Notes under the pieces: generated by a model
Told to the model about the DNA's origin: nothing
Databases searched by the model: none
The model's input: the letters and a program-made list of their open reading frames with translations, nothing else
Source of the DNA: Dactylorhiza incarnata
Taxonomy: Eukaryota > Streptophyta > Magnoliopsida > Asparagales > Orchidaceae
Reading direction: 5' to 3'
NCBI GenBank assembly: GCA_033032865.1
Contig: JAWHQI010000040.1
Location: forward strand, 11,639,001-11,703,000
Length of the DNA: 64,000 nt
Made by a program: the position numbers and the translations under genes
Shown: positions 12,186 through 24,084 of the stretch, piece after piece
Position numbering within the stretch: the first letter of the stretch is position 1
Layout: each line of letters opens with the position of its first letter

Positions 12186-13385
12186 TGTTGGGAAAATGAC
12201 CCTCAATGTTCCCTTGATTTGAAGAGACCTCACTCTCAATGCTAAGTACAAGTTGAATTTGATAAACCCTATTTCTATCTCATAAGTATGCAGGACAAGG
12301 GCACACCATGGTGTAATGCAAGATCAGCTGAGACAAGCTCTCTGTATTAGCTGAACCGCTGAGACAAGACCAGGAGCCGCTGAGAAGGCATATGGGCAAG
12401 CTGAGCTGCAGATAGAAGAAACTGCTGAGACAATTGTCTATCTCAGCGGATCTGCTGAGACGGGATAGAAGCAACCGCTGAGATCATTGACCATCTCAAC
12501 CCAACCGCTGAGACAGTTCAAACGTGATCTAGCGGATTCTGCTTTTGGCGCAAGCTGTGGAAATGCATATTGGGGACCACTAATCACTCCAATACCTGTA
12601 AGGAGGACAGCTAAGAGCTGTTGGGGGTTTATCAAGGAACTTTTGTTATTGATCTTTCTCTCCAGCACGCAAACTCAAGAACAATACTATTCCATTGACG
12701 ACACCCAAGAACTGAGCTCACACAAGGCTGCAAGGAGAAAAGAAATAGCTCATCTTAATTCATCTCAAGATAGAGCAAGTAGATCCAGTTTTTCATCTGA
12801 AGAGCTGATCAAGAAGAATCAAGTTGGAGCTGAAATTCTCCTCCCTGATTCAAGACTGCAACAACAGCTATCAAGAAGAAGAAGAACAGGCTTGATCTCT
12901 TCTTCCTTCAATCTGTAAACCTAATTATATCATTTGTAGGAGCCTTTGGGTTCTGAGACTATAGGGCTTTATTGCCTGAGTGTGTAAGGCTGATTGGCCT
13001 GAGTTGTAGAGCTGAGAGGTCAGCTTGAGGTAGGACCAGGAGGTGGTCTGAGTTGTAGGAGGTGGATTCCTCTGAGGTAGGGCTGTTGTGCCTGATGTAG
13101 GGTTTGGGAAAACCTAAGAGATCCTGTGGGATCTGTGTTGTAGGCTATTGGAGCTGAGTTTGGAGAAGTTGGCTTTGTCTAACTCATTGTTAGAAAGGTG
13201 AAGGGGGAAAGAGGACTACTCAAGACACCCTGTCTTGAGGAACCTCTATAAATGCTTGTGTGTTTTCTGTGTGCTTGATTTATTACTAATACTAACTTAG
13301 AAAACAGCTAGGCTAAAGATTAAAACAAAAGAAACCTATTCACCCCCCTATAGGTGTTTAAGACTACATCCTACATAAACTATCA
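12186..13385 (+). repeat. 5' LTR of element C
   Basis: It is 1200 bp, TGTTGGGAAAATGACC to ...aactatca, and matches 36111-37336. The region 12310-12520 has many copies of ccgctgagac in both orientations. A TATA box (ctataaatg) lies at 13246-13254. The end has tattcacccccctata, like the ends of G and the solo LTR. Confidence 0.93.
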
Positions 13386-13387
13386 AG

Positions 13388-13399
13388 TGGTATCAGAGG
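13388..13399 (+). other. Primer binding site of element C (initiator tRNA-Met)
   Basis: tggtatcagagg differs in one base from the canonical tggtatcagagc complement of initiator tRNA-Met. It starts two bases after the LTR end. Confidence 0.92.
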
Positions 13400-13464
13400 T
13401 AGGTTGGTCAAGAAGGACATAACTGTCTGACCATATCCTATAAAGGAATAGTCTTATCAATCCA

Positions 13465-15861
13465 ATGGCTTCCTCTGGATTGTATAAGGAGATGGGGACC
13501 ATGAAGTTGCCCATATGCAACAAAGAAAACTTTGGTATATGGAAGCAAAGGGTTAGATTATTTATGGAAGCATCTGATCCAAGGATCTACATAACTGTAA
13601 AGCAAGGGCCTTTCACCTTTCAATCTGCCTCCACCATAGATCCAACAAGAAGAGTGCCCAAGACCTTCAATGACATGACCAAGGATGAACTTGCATTGTT
13701 CACCATGGACAAAAGAGCCCAGAACATCATAGTTAATGCTATTGATGATTCCACATTTCAAAACTTGGTACACGGCACTACTGCCAAGGAAATGTGGGAC
13801 ACATTAGTAGTATATATGGAAGGGACAACTGAAGTAAGGGATGATATAAAGTCACTCCTTAACCAAGAGTATGAAGCCTTCAGGCAGCTCATCAAGGAGA
13901 GCATCTCTATGTGCTATGAGAGGTTATTCAGAATAGTCAATGAGCTGAGAACCTATGAGAGAGTGTTCACTGATTATAAGTTGAATGATAAGTTCCTTAG
14001 ATCTATTACAAGGGATTGGGACACAAAAATCTGTGCTATCAGGGAAGTGGCTAGGCTTGGTGAGACCCCCACTCATACACTGTTTGGAAAGCTGCTCTCT
14101 TATGAGATGCAGCTGTCTGCAAGAAAGGAAGAGGACACCTCAACAAGGGCTCAGGCAAAGTAGAAATCTGTAGCTCTCAAAGCTGACAGCTCCAAGAAAA
14201 GCAAGAGCAGGATGGTGTCTCCTCCAAGGAGAGGTGCTGAATCTGAAAAATCTAAAATCAGCCCCTTAGATAGCTCTTCCTCTGATGAAGAGTTTGATGC
14301 CTTCTCAAGGCAGCTCAAGAAGATGATGAGGAGGAAGCAATGGAAGAACAAGCCCTCCTCCTCATCACACTCCAAGAAAGACCACGAGAAACCTGAAAGA
14401 CAGCGCCCAAAGGGTGACAAGTATGATTCCAAATCTAGTAAACATGTTTTAAATAACATAATTTGCTTTTGCTGTAGCAAACCTGGACATGTCATAGCTG
14501 ACTGTCCAGCCAAAAGAAAGGAGAAAGCTGATAAGAAGCACCATCACCAAAAGGATAGGAAGGGTGAAAAATCCTTCCTAGCAAAGAAAGGAAAAACCTG
14601 GAGTGAATCTGAATCCTCAACTTCAGATTTAGAGAATGAAGAAGAAGCCTACATAGGGTTGTTTGCAGCAGAAGAGGATGAAGATTATCCTTATGCCAAG
14701 GTTGGATTCAGGGCCCCTCTATCACACTCAGATAGTGATATAGAGGAGTATGAAGAGGGCAATGTTCAGCTAGGCCTTATGGCCATCACTGATGAGGAGG
14801 ACAGTCAGAATATCTCTGAAAATGAACAGGTATTAATTCATTCCATATCCCCTTCTGATTATGAGATTGGCCCAGAATCTAGAGCACCTTTATCAATTGG
14901 TGGAAGTGATTCAAAAGCTGAGGTAGATGTCAATCAATTGATTGACAGGTATGAAGCTCTCTTGGAAGCTCTGAAAAGGAGCAAAAAGCTAGCCAAGAGG
15001 CAAGCCCAAGAGATTGATTCCCTTAAGAAGGAAAAACAAGAATGCACTGAATCTTCTACCAAGATGAGTCAGATGTATAGGGAAATTAGCCATCTGAAGG
15101 GGATAACTATCACCCATCTGAGCACCATATCCCTGAAGAACAAGGTCATCAAGGATCTTGAGGAGAAGCTTGTGAAAGAAAGAAGCCTAGTGTCTCAATT
15201 CTCCAAGCCAAATTTTGTGCTCCCTATTATTGGCTCCTTCTCTTCTCAATCCAATAGGAGAGGACTAGGATTCAATAAAATGGAAGCAGGAGAAGGGAGT
15301 GGAGAAAAGAGCAGGGGTAAGGCTAAGCCTCAAACTATCTTTCAAAAGGTATTACTTCCTTCCAACAGGTATGCCCATGAAAGCATGTATGGTCACTGGA
15401 AAAATGGAAATACCTATAGGAAGGAAAACACTCCTTCCCATAGTGGAAGAAAGGGAATGGGATTGAGGGCTATGAAGGCTCCCCATGAGGAAATTCAAAT
15501 GGCCCAACCTGGACCATTTGTATTTGGTACATTAGCCCCTTCATTCAAGAATAAGAAAGAAAGACCTTCTAAGGTTGATTCAGCCAAGAACATGACTGCT
15601 GTCAAATCAGTGGACATGTCTAATTGCTCAGTGTCTAATGCCCTCAAAACATACATTGCCCAAAAGCCAAAGCAAGCTGATGCCATTAATACAAAGACCA
15701 CTAAGATTGTCCACAGATTGACTTTCAGCCAAATCCTTGCTGAAAGAAACAAGAGAAAAGTTGTTGTCTCTCCTCCTGAACATATGGACTGTGCTGTACA
15801 CCCCTCAAGAAATGTTCAGAAGAGGAGATACAACATTCATGAATGTTGGTGCTGTGATTAA
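13465..15861 (+). pseudogene. gag: gag of element C
   Basis: Gag builds the virus-like particle. The N-terminal part (13465-14163) has the copia gag layout, with WDTLVVYMEGTTEVRDD near residue 110. An in-frame TAG at 14161 separates it from the second part, which opens straight through to 15861. That part has a CCHC knuckle (CFCCSKPGHVIADC), a long acidic Ser-rich region and a basic C-terminus. A second knuckle begins at about 15838 (CWCCD), is interrupted by a TAA, then reads VGHFSIDC. Two knuckles and a long gag fit SIRE elements. One or two stops stand between this and an open frame. Confidence 0.88.
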
Positions 15862-17501
15862 GTAGGACACTTTTCCATAGACTGTTGGCACAATCCTAAT
15901 GTGCCATATGCAAAGATGAGCCTTCCTGTAAAGGGTGCAGCTAGTGTAAGGTCATTTCATCATGCTAACAAGTACCTAGGACCCAAAGCTATTTAGGCTC
16001 CTATGGATAACTAAACTTCTTCTTGCAGGTTATTTCAAGTACCAGCCTCAACCAAATTTGGTGCTTGGGCAGTGGGTCCTCAAGGCACATGACAGGAACA
16101 AGAAATCTTCTACATGACTACAAGGCTGTGAAGAATGGACCCAAAGTTATCTTTGGGTGGTCAGAAAAGAGAATCACCAAAGGATATGGTATGATCTCCA
16201 ATGGCATAGTCTCAATTACAAGGGTAGCTTATGTTGAAGGGTTGCAACATAACCTAGTAAGCATAAGTCAACTATGTGATCTAGGATATGTCATTGAATT
16301 CCACAATGACAAGTGCTTGATTAAAAAGTCTAAAGACTTAGAGACCATTCTCTTAGGCACTAGGAGTGGGAATGTTTATTGCTTAGACTTTATATGTAGT
16401 AATTCTCTTACATCTGTTTGTCTAATAACTAATGAGAATGTGTCCCTTTGTGTTCAATGGCACAAGAGACTTGCTCACATTAACTACAAGACAATGTATA
16501 TACTATTCTCTAAAAACCTTGTTAGGAATAGTCCTAATATAAAATGTATTAAAACTGGTCCATGTCATGCTTGCCAAATGGGTAAGCAAACAAGGGCCAC
16601 CTATAAAAGTATTGGCTCCAAAGACACTGAAAGATGTCTTTATCTCTTGCATATGGACTTGTTTGGTCCTTTGCCAATTCAGAACCTAGGTGGGAAGTTG
16701 TATACTTTGGTGATTGTTGATGATCACTCAAAATATACATGGGTATTCTTCCTAAAGAAGAAGTCCGATACTCTAAATATCTTTATAACTCATGTCAAAG
16801 CAATTCAAAATAACTTGCAATGTGCTGTGGTCAGGACTAGAACAGACCATGGCACAAAATTTCAATCTGAAGCTATGACAAGGTTTTGTCAAGAATATGG
16901 TATCACCCAAGAGTTCTCCTCCCCAAGGACTCCACAATAAAATGGTGTGGTTGAGAGGAGGAATAGTACTTTGATAGAAGCTGGGAGAACACTGCTTAGT
17001 GACTCCTCACTCCTAGAATACTTCTGGGCTGAGGCAATCAATACTGCATGTCATGTTCTCAATAGAGCTTCCATCAATAAGTTTCATGGAATAACTCCCT
17101 ATGAGATTCTGAAAGGCAAACAACCTACAATTTCATACTTTAGAATCTTTGGCTCCAAATGCTACATTTTAAACAATGGGAAATCTCAATTAACAAAGTT
17201 TGCAGAGAAATGCAATGTGGGTGTTCTGGTTGTCTATAGCTCTCATAGTAGAGCTTATAGAGTGTATAACAAGAAAAATCATGTTGTAGAGGAGTCTATG
17301 CATGTAGTATTTGATGAGACCAGCCTAATATATAAGGGATGGTCTAGATCTTCTGTCTTGACAGGAAACGAACATGATTTGGAAAGGATGTCTATACAAG
17401 ACACACCAAGTAGCAGCAAAGCTTATTCTGATGCTGCCATCCCTGAAGAGGAAGAAGTCAATGCTGATGAAGACACTGTTGAACCAGCAGAAACAACATA
17501 G
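15862..17501 (+). pseudogene. pol: Protease and integrase of element C
   Basis: The protease block reads WCLGSGSSRHMTG; the catalytic Asp of the usual LDSGCS is here Gly, so it is probably inactive. Next come the GAG-pre-integrase block (WHKRLAHINY), the zinc site CHACQMGK and the integrase core with HMDLFGP, RTDHGTKF and NGVVERRN, which carry D, D and E. A TAA at 16938 interrupts the core just before NGVVERRN. Integrase would insert the cDNA in the nucleus. The region ends in an acidic linker before reverse transcriptase. Confidence 0.88.
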
Positions 17502-19170
17502 CAAGCTGAGAACAGACTGCATACTGCTGTAAGACATTTAAGGGATCATCCAAGAGAACAAATAATTGGAGATCAGAATCAAGGTGTATTAACGAGAAGC
17601 AGGGCTCATAATAAAGCCCTATTCTTGAGCTTCCTATCACATATGGAGCCCAAGAAGTTTGAAGAAGCCAACCAAGACACCTTTTGGATTCAAGCTATAC
17701 AAGAAGAACTTCTACAATTTAAGAGATGCAAGGTATGGAAATTGGTGCCAAAACCTCAAGGACACAATATCATAAGTACCAAATGGATTTATAGGAACAA
17801 GTTAGATGAAAATGGTACAATCATAAAGAACAAGGCAAGGCTAGTAGCCAAGGGGTATAGACAGGAAGATGGGATAGACTTTGATCAAACCTTTGCCCCT
17901 GTTGCAAGGTTGGAAGCAATTAGGCTATTCCTTGCCTATGCTGCCCACAAGGGGTTCAAAGTGTATCAAATGGATGTCAAATCAGCCTTCCTCAATGGTG
18001 ACTTGAAGGAAGAGGTATATGTTGAGAAATCATCAGGTTTTGTACATCCTACCCTCTCTAGTCATGTTTACTTACTTAGGAAAGCTCTTTATGGTCTTAA
18101 GCAAGCCCCAGGGCTTGGTATGAGACATTATCTAGCTTTCTCATCAAGAACAAGTTCTTGAGGGGAAAGATAGATAGCACATTGTTTCTTAGAGAAACAA
18201 GGGGCAAGTGTCTCCTAGTCCAAATATATGTTGATGACATAATATTTGGGTCTACTGATGACAACCTCTGCAAAAGGTTTGCCAACCTAATGCAGGGGGA
18301 GTTTGAGATGAGCAGTATGTGAGAGCTCAAGTACTTTTTAGGCCTCCATGTAAAATAGTCTGATGAAGGTATATTCATTTCTCAGACCAAGTATATTAGA
18401 GAGCTTATCAAGAAGTTTGGGATGGAATCAGCTTCCACCATGAAAACTCCCATGGGGTCCAACATTTCCCTGGATAAGGATGAAAGGGCAAGGCCTTTGA
18501 TGAATCCATGTACAGGTGCATCATTGGATCCCTGTTATACTTAACTTCTAGTAGACCAGATATTATGTATGCTACATGTGTGTGTGCTAGGTACCAGGCA
18601 TGTCCTAAGGAATCTCACTACTCAGCTGCCAAGAGGATTCTGAGATACCTTAAAGGCAGCCTACATCATGGCCTTTGGTATCCTAAGAATAATGATTTTG
18701 AACTAACTGGATTTTCAGATGCAGATTTTGCAGGCTGCAAAGAATACAGGAAAAGCACAAGTGGCACTTGTCAATTCCTAGGAAGAATGTTGATATCATG
18801 GAGCAGCAAAAAGCAGACAAGTGTGGCTATCTCCACAACTGAGTTTGAATACATTGTTGCAGGGAGCTGTTGTGCACAATTATTGTGGATTCAACACCAG
18901 CTAGAGGACTATAACCTCAAGGTAAGTAACTTTCCTCTTTATTGTGACTCATCCAGTGTTATCTCTATTGCTAAGAATCCTATCTCTCACAGCAGGACTA
19001 AGCATATAGAAATAAGATATCATTTTATAAGAGAACATGTAGAATCTCAAGATATCAGCCTTGAATTTGTCCCCACTGACAGTCATGTGGCTGATATCTT
19101 CACAACGCCATTGGATGAGGACAAGTTTAATGCCTTCAAGATTGAACTAGGAATGTTAAATGTAGAATAG
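17502..19170 (+). pseudogene. pol: Reverse transcriptase and RNase H of element C
   Basis: The reverse transcriptase starts near 17625 ([12 protein letters not shown]) and continues through [11 protein letters not shown] and [14 protein letters not shown] to LYGLKQAP, where a frameshift near 18110 breaks it. The catalytic block IYVDDIIFGS lies near 18226 in the new frame; stops follow near 18320 and 18358. A further frame opens near 18508 (MYRCIIGSLLYLTSSRPDI) and carries RNase H (GFSDADFAGC, CDSSSVISI, TKHIEIRYHFIRE), ending at 19170. RNase H removes the RNA strand during cDNA synthesis. Confidence 0.9.
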
Positions 19171-19375
19171 TGTAAAACACTTCATTCTTCCAATCTTGAT
19201 TTGGTATAACTTAAAATGTTGACACATCAACCCTATAAGAGACATGATTAGGCATTCTAGTAATCTTATCTCTAATAATTTTAAAGTTGTATGATCAGCT
19301 TAACCAGAACAATCTGGTTTAGCTGAGCTTCAAGTCGCACTTAGACAGCTGGGAAAAGTCTCAGTTTGACGAACT

Positions 19376-19835
19376 CTTTCCTGGGTTCGACGAACGTTGA
19401 GGTTGAGTACGACGAACTCAGTTTTGTGTTCAACGAACTCAGCTTTATGATGTAGTTTAGATGAACTCATCTTTGTGTTCGACAAACTCAGTTTTGTGTT
19501 TGACAAACTCAGCTTTATGATGTAGTTTCAGACGAACTCAGCTTTGTGTTCGACGAACTCAGTTTGAGTTCGACGAACTCAGCTTTATGATGTAGTTCAG
19601 ATGAACTCAGCTTTTTGTTCGACGAACTCCAGTTTGAGTTCGACAAACTCAACTTTGAGTTCGACGAACTCAGCTTTATGATGTAGTTTCAGATGAACTC
19701 AACTTTGTGTTCGACGAACTCTAGTTTGAGTTCGACGAACTCAGCTTTGTGTTCGACGAACTCAGCTTTGTGTTCGACGAACTCAGCTTTGTGTTCGACG
19801 AACTCAGTTTGTGTTCGACGAACTCAGCCATATGA
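19376..19835 (+). repeat. Array of gttcgacgaactc motifs upstream of C's accessory gene
   Basis: About twenty copies of gttcgacgaactc or close variants occur, spaced about 20-25 bp. They are separated by agctttgtg, agtttgagt or longer spacers containing tatgatgtagttt. The core ttcgacgaa is nearly self-complementary. Five to six more copies lie at 35776-35878, so the motif flanks the accessory gene. The sequence upstream (19171-19375) has nothing recognisable. Confidence 0.88.
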
Positions 19836-19914
19836 TGTCATTTCATTTACACTTACAATTATAAGAGCAATCAAATCCAATTACTAGGTTTAATTTTACC
19901 TAGGTCTTAAGCCA

Positions 19915-19923
19915 TATAAATAG
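19915..19923 (+). promoter_or_regulatory. TATA box of C's accessory gene
   Basis: The sequence tataaatag lies about 100 bp upstream of the first plausible ATG (20019) and directly after the motif array. It suggests the accessory gene has its own promoter and is not expressed only from the LTR. Confidence 0.55.
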
Positions 19924-20070
19924 TCAATCTGATTAGTTAAAAGCACACGACCCTTCTGTTCCAGCTGCCGAGATGAAAAACCTACTCTTCCGTCCCAGCG
20001 CATTCCTCCACCACTGCAATGGCTCCCAAAAGCTCTAAATATCTTCTTGAAGGATATAAGATAGTAAGGC

Positions 20071-23001
20071 ATGGGTTCTGCCCAGGCTCCAGAAGAAATT
20101 ATGGGAGTGATTCAACTCCTAGAAGACCAAGGCCTAGAATTTCTACTGTCTGAACCCTGTGTCATTCTCAGAACTAAAGTTCTGGAATGGTTTGGTAATG
20201 TCAAGTTGTCCACCTCTAAATACTCCCCCAAGCCAAAGATTGGAGAAGATAGAATCAAGATAACCCCAACAAAACTACAAAAAGCATTACATCTTCCATT
20301 CTGCAGTCAAAGTGAGGAGGATGACATCTCTGAAAACGACAAGAAAAAGGCTCTAAAATGGACTGAGTACAATGATGCCAAAATTGGCTCATTGAAGAGG
20401 AAATGTTTCAACCAAAAGGGAAAATATTTATCAGATATTATGGGAAAAACAATTCTGTGCAAACCAGGGTCCCATGATACAATCTCAAAGTACATGTTTG
20501 ACCTCATGACAAGAATAATTCTGAAAAAGAAAACCTCTTGGGGAGAGGTCATCTTTCAAAGAATAAAGGAATGCTTTCAGGCACCCAATATGGGAAGAAT
20601 TATCTCCTTATATCTCCTGCAAACCCACCCTGACAAGTTCAACACATCCAAAGGAGCAAATATTCACTATCTCAAGAGAATGGGCAAAAAAACTTTAGAA
20701 AGATTCACCAGGGTATTGCCTATGAGTCAGCCCTCTGAAACTAGAGGAAAAGAGAAGACAACCCCCTCATCTTCTAAGAAAACAAGGCTGATCATGTCCA
20801 GTTCTGAGTCTGATCATTCAGACAAATATGAAGATGATGGTGCTGACATTGGGTCACACGACATTCTTGACAAAGAGGCTACACCAAATGACCTGCCAAC
20901 TGAACCTGTCCATCCACAGCAGTTGGTCAAAGTCATAACTTTTGGTAACTAATTTAATTCCTCCTAACTCATTACTCATAGCTAATAACAATATTTAGTC
21001 AAATCTGACATTTAATTAATGTGGAACCCCAGATCCTCAAGAACTGGTGTGTGCTTCATCTGATGGGGAGAATCAACAAGAACCATCACAAATTGATATT
21101 ACAAAAATCAATGATAATGATGTGAACACAAGACCATCACCTAAAAATTTACAAGGTCAGATTGACACAATTATCCTCAATCTTGAAGAAAGAATAAGAA
21201 ACATTCCTGAAAATACAAAAACCTTGTGGTCATTACCTTCACAAGGTTCATCTGATGCCCCATCTGAGGGGTAGCAGCCACAAGAGCCATCAGCTGATGA
21301 AGATCAGGTTATAGGTAAGCCCTAAAAACCCAGCCTAAACATTCAGAATCATAAAATCTAACTCTATAATTCTTGTTCTAAAATTCCTAGATTCATCCAT
21401 TCAAGTTGATTTATCTGAGGAGGAGGTGCAGAATGCTCCTCCTGCAGAGAAAGATGAAGTTTTAGGTAAATCTTACATTATTATCCTTAGAACCTCTAAG
21501 TAGTTCAATCTAACTCCAACTCATTATCCCAGCATTCCTGAACTCAACAGAAAAGAATGCTCTCTCTGAGGGGGAGGAGGATGATAATGCTGATGATGTC
21601 AATCTGAGTGATCATCAAGATGCTAACATTGAAGATGAGAAGGATGATGCCCCAGCTGCTGTTATTAACATTCAGCAAGCCTCTTCATCCAACTCACCCA
21701 AGGAGGCTCTTCTCAGTGCCTTAAACCTGCTACTACAGTCCCATCTCACCACCATGCAGTCACATGTAGATCAATCCATTACATCTGTGAGGGGATACAT
21801 TGATCAGTCCATCTTGAATGTGAAAGTTGAGATCATGACTGAGGTCACAGAAATAAAGGAAAACACTGACATGCTCACTAAACAGATGACCAGGTGGTTT
21901 GAACTTGCTGAAAAATTAGTAATTTCTCAGAATACCATTCTAAGATCCATGGACAAACATCTCCAGCTGTCTGAAAAGGACATGGGATATGTCAAGAATT
22001 ATGTAAGTAAGACAGATGAGGTGATAGAGAAGTCAACCAATCATCTTCAAGAGTATGTCTATTCAACTGCTATGCAGTTAAATGAAGAAGCTGATAGGTA
22101 CAAGGAAGAGCTGAGAGCAAAAATTGCAACTGTCTCTCAATCCATTACTGTAAGAGCCACCTCTTCCCATCTGAATGAAGAAGTTGGCAAGTTAAAAGAT
22201 GTACTTCAAGCTGACCTTGAGAATGTATTCCAAACTCTCTCTAGCACAATAACAACTGCTAAGCAAGACCTCCATCAACAGATCTATGAAGAAGCTAGAA
22301 AGGGGGAGGATACAAATGCAGTCATCAATTCTGACATCACAATGAAAGTCCTACAAGGTACCAAGATAGCTCTGAATCTTCCAATATTAGATGTTAATTG
22401 GGCAGAAGATTGGGATTTACCTCATCAAGAGGCAATAGCACAAAATGAGAGATTGAAAAAGAAAAGAGAAAGAGAGCATGTGTTGCTCACTGAGGAATTC
22501 ATGGCCAAACAAAGGGATGAAAATAGTAGAGACCCTGATTTTGAATATTGGAGTGATGACTCCAAAGAGATAATCCTAAATGCCTGGCTAAGCCATGGCC
22601 AAATAAGAAAAGACATTGATAAGCTATATCCATCTGAGGAATGGATAAAGCATTTAGAGAGGAACACAAAAAGAGATAAAGTATTCAAAGCAAACCTTTT
22701 AAGAAAAGATAGCCCAAGAAGGATGCCATCTAAATACATCCCAAAGTCATTCATGTATTTTAAAAGGCAAGAGAACAAGAGGAAGATAGCTGAGATTGAA
22801 GCAGCAAATGCTGAAAAGGACACAACCACAAATCTGCCTGAAGACATGGCTATACCTACTGAAGATAAGGAGCCTCCAGTCCAAGAAGAAGTGGTTGCTG
22901 AAAACATGGATGCTGCAGTAGACCAACTGGTCTCAGCTAAAGGAAAAGAAGCAGCTACTAATATTCCTGAGTGCTCCTCTTCTATGAAAAGAAAATTCTA
23001 A
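20071..23001 (+). pseudogene. Four-exon accessory gene of element C (sense strand, unknown function)
   Basis: Exons are 20071-20944, 21033-21314, 21391-21465 and 21533-23001. The introns have GT-AG ends, and every junction keeps the frame (all phase 1). The product is about 900 residues. The N-terminal third (EFLLSEPCVILRTKVLEWF, ITPTKLQKALHLP) vaguely recalls the 'putative plant transposon protein' family. The middle is acidic; the C-terminal half looks like a coiled coil and has a basic patch. One in-frame TAG at 21272 breaks exon 2. The start is uncertain: ATG 20019 (MAPKSSKYLL) is out of phase with 20071. SIRE elements can carry an env-like gene here, but I see no signal peptide or membrane segment. 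Confidence 0.7.
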
Positions 23002-23054
23002 ATGAATGCATAAATATCTTATGAATATCTGAATGACTAATGAAACAGTTTATG

Positions 23055-24028
23055 TGTACAACCCCGATGTTCGCCAGGAAGGGTTTCGAGTTCGCACGAC
23101 CAAGGGAGCGAGCCAGGATGGGCGAGCCCAGGCAAGGGAGAGCCCAGGCAAGGGCGAGCCCAGACAAGGGCGAGCCCAGGCAGGGGCGAGCCAGGGAAGA
23201 GGCGAGCCAGCCATTCGAAGGAGTTCGCTAGGCAGGCCCGGGACCTTGGGGTACAAATAGCCATTTCTGGGGTACAGTTAGCCATTTTGGCGAGCTCGAC
23301 CCGCTAAGGAGCGGTTCGGCAGGCGAGCCAGCCGGTCGAAGGAGTTTGCTAGGCAGGCCTGGGACCTGGGGGTACAAAGAGCCATTTCTGGGGTACAGTT
23401 AGCCATTTTGGCGAGCTCGACCCGCTAAGGAGCGGTTCAGCAGGCGAGCCGTAGAGGCAGGCGAGCCAGCCAGCCGAAGGAGTCCGCTAGGCGGCTTTGG
23501 CGAGCCAGCCAGATCTTTTGGCGAGCCCCATGTTCGCTGAACAGGTCGAGGGTCTCAGGTTCGCTGGTACCTGGGGTGGTCTTTTACCAGAAAACCCCTG
23601 GTGGTCTGCGGCTAGCCCCTCCGGACAGCGGAGTTTGGCTGTTAACAGACCAATTTGGGGTGCGGATAGTAGGAATGGACAGCGGGAGTTGGCTATTGAC
23701 AGACCACAAAACCAAAATCTATAAATAGACCTTAAAGGGCACCTTGGAAGAGGACCTGTTCAGAATCTTTGAGCCTTCTTCTCTCCCTAGGTCGCTTTGG
23801 TTTGGGCTCTCTAGCTCTCCAAGGTGCCCGAGTCTTAGCTTTGGCTTGGGAGGGGAAGCGCTCAACGATCTTCCGAGTTAGTGGAGGGACCTCCTCGCTG
23901 AGACTAGGGTCTTTGTTCTTTGTCCGAATCATCTGCCCACCCCTTCTGAGGGACCGGCAAGGGCTAGCTGCCCCTCAACTCGTTGAGGGCCCCGAGCTCC
24001 ACAAGAGACCGAGAAATTGGTTTCAATA
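23055..24028 (+). repeat. 5' LTR of element D
   Basis: It is 974 bp and nearly the same as the 3' LTR. It contains about five tandem gggcgagcccaggcaa units (23110-23210; fewer in the 3' copy) and about two copies of a 121-bp repeat starting near 23221 and 23342. A TATA box (ctataaatag) lies at 23719-23728. Confidence 0.95.
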
Positions 24029-24031
24029 TTT

Positions 24032-24043
24032 TGGTGCGGTGAG
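24032..24043 (+). other. Putative primer binding site of element D
   Basis: tggtgcggtgag follows the LTR end by three bases, the normal position. I cannot name the tRNA. Confidence 0.45.
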
Positions 24044-24084
24044 CATGGAGTGTGGCTGGTTCAAGAAAGTCCGAGAGAAGGGTT

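Noticed and set aside
19376..19835. CRISPR-like spaced repeats
   Set aside because: The repeat core is about 13 bp with short, similar spacers, inside a plant retrotransposon and without cas genes. It is a motif array.
23033..23285. Small frames in D's LTR (Arg/Pro-rich)
   Set aside because: They come from the gggcgagcc tandem repeats, and the whole stretch is repeated in the 3' LTR.
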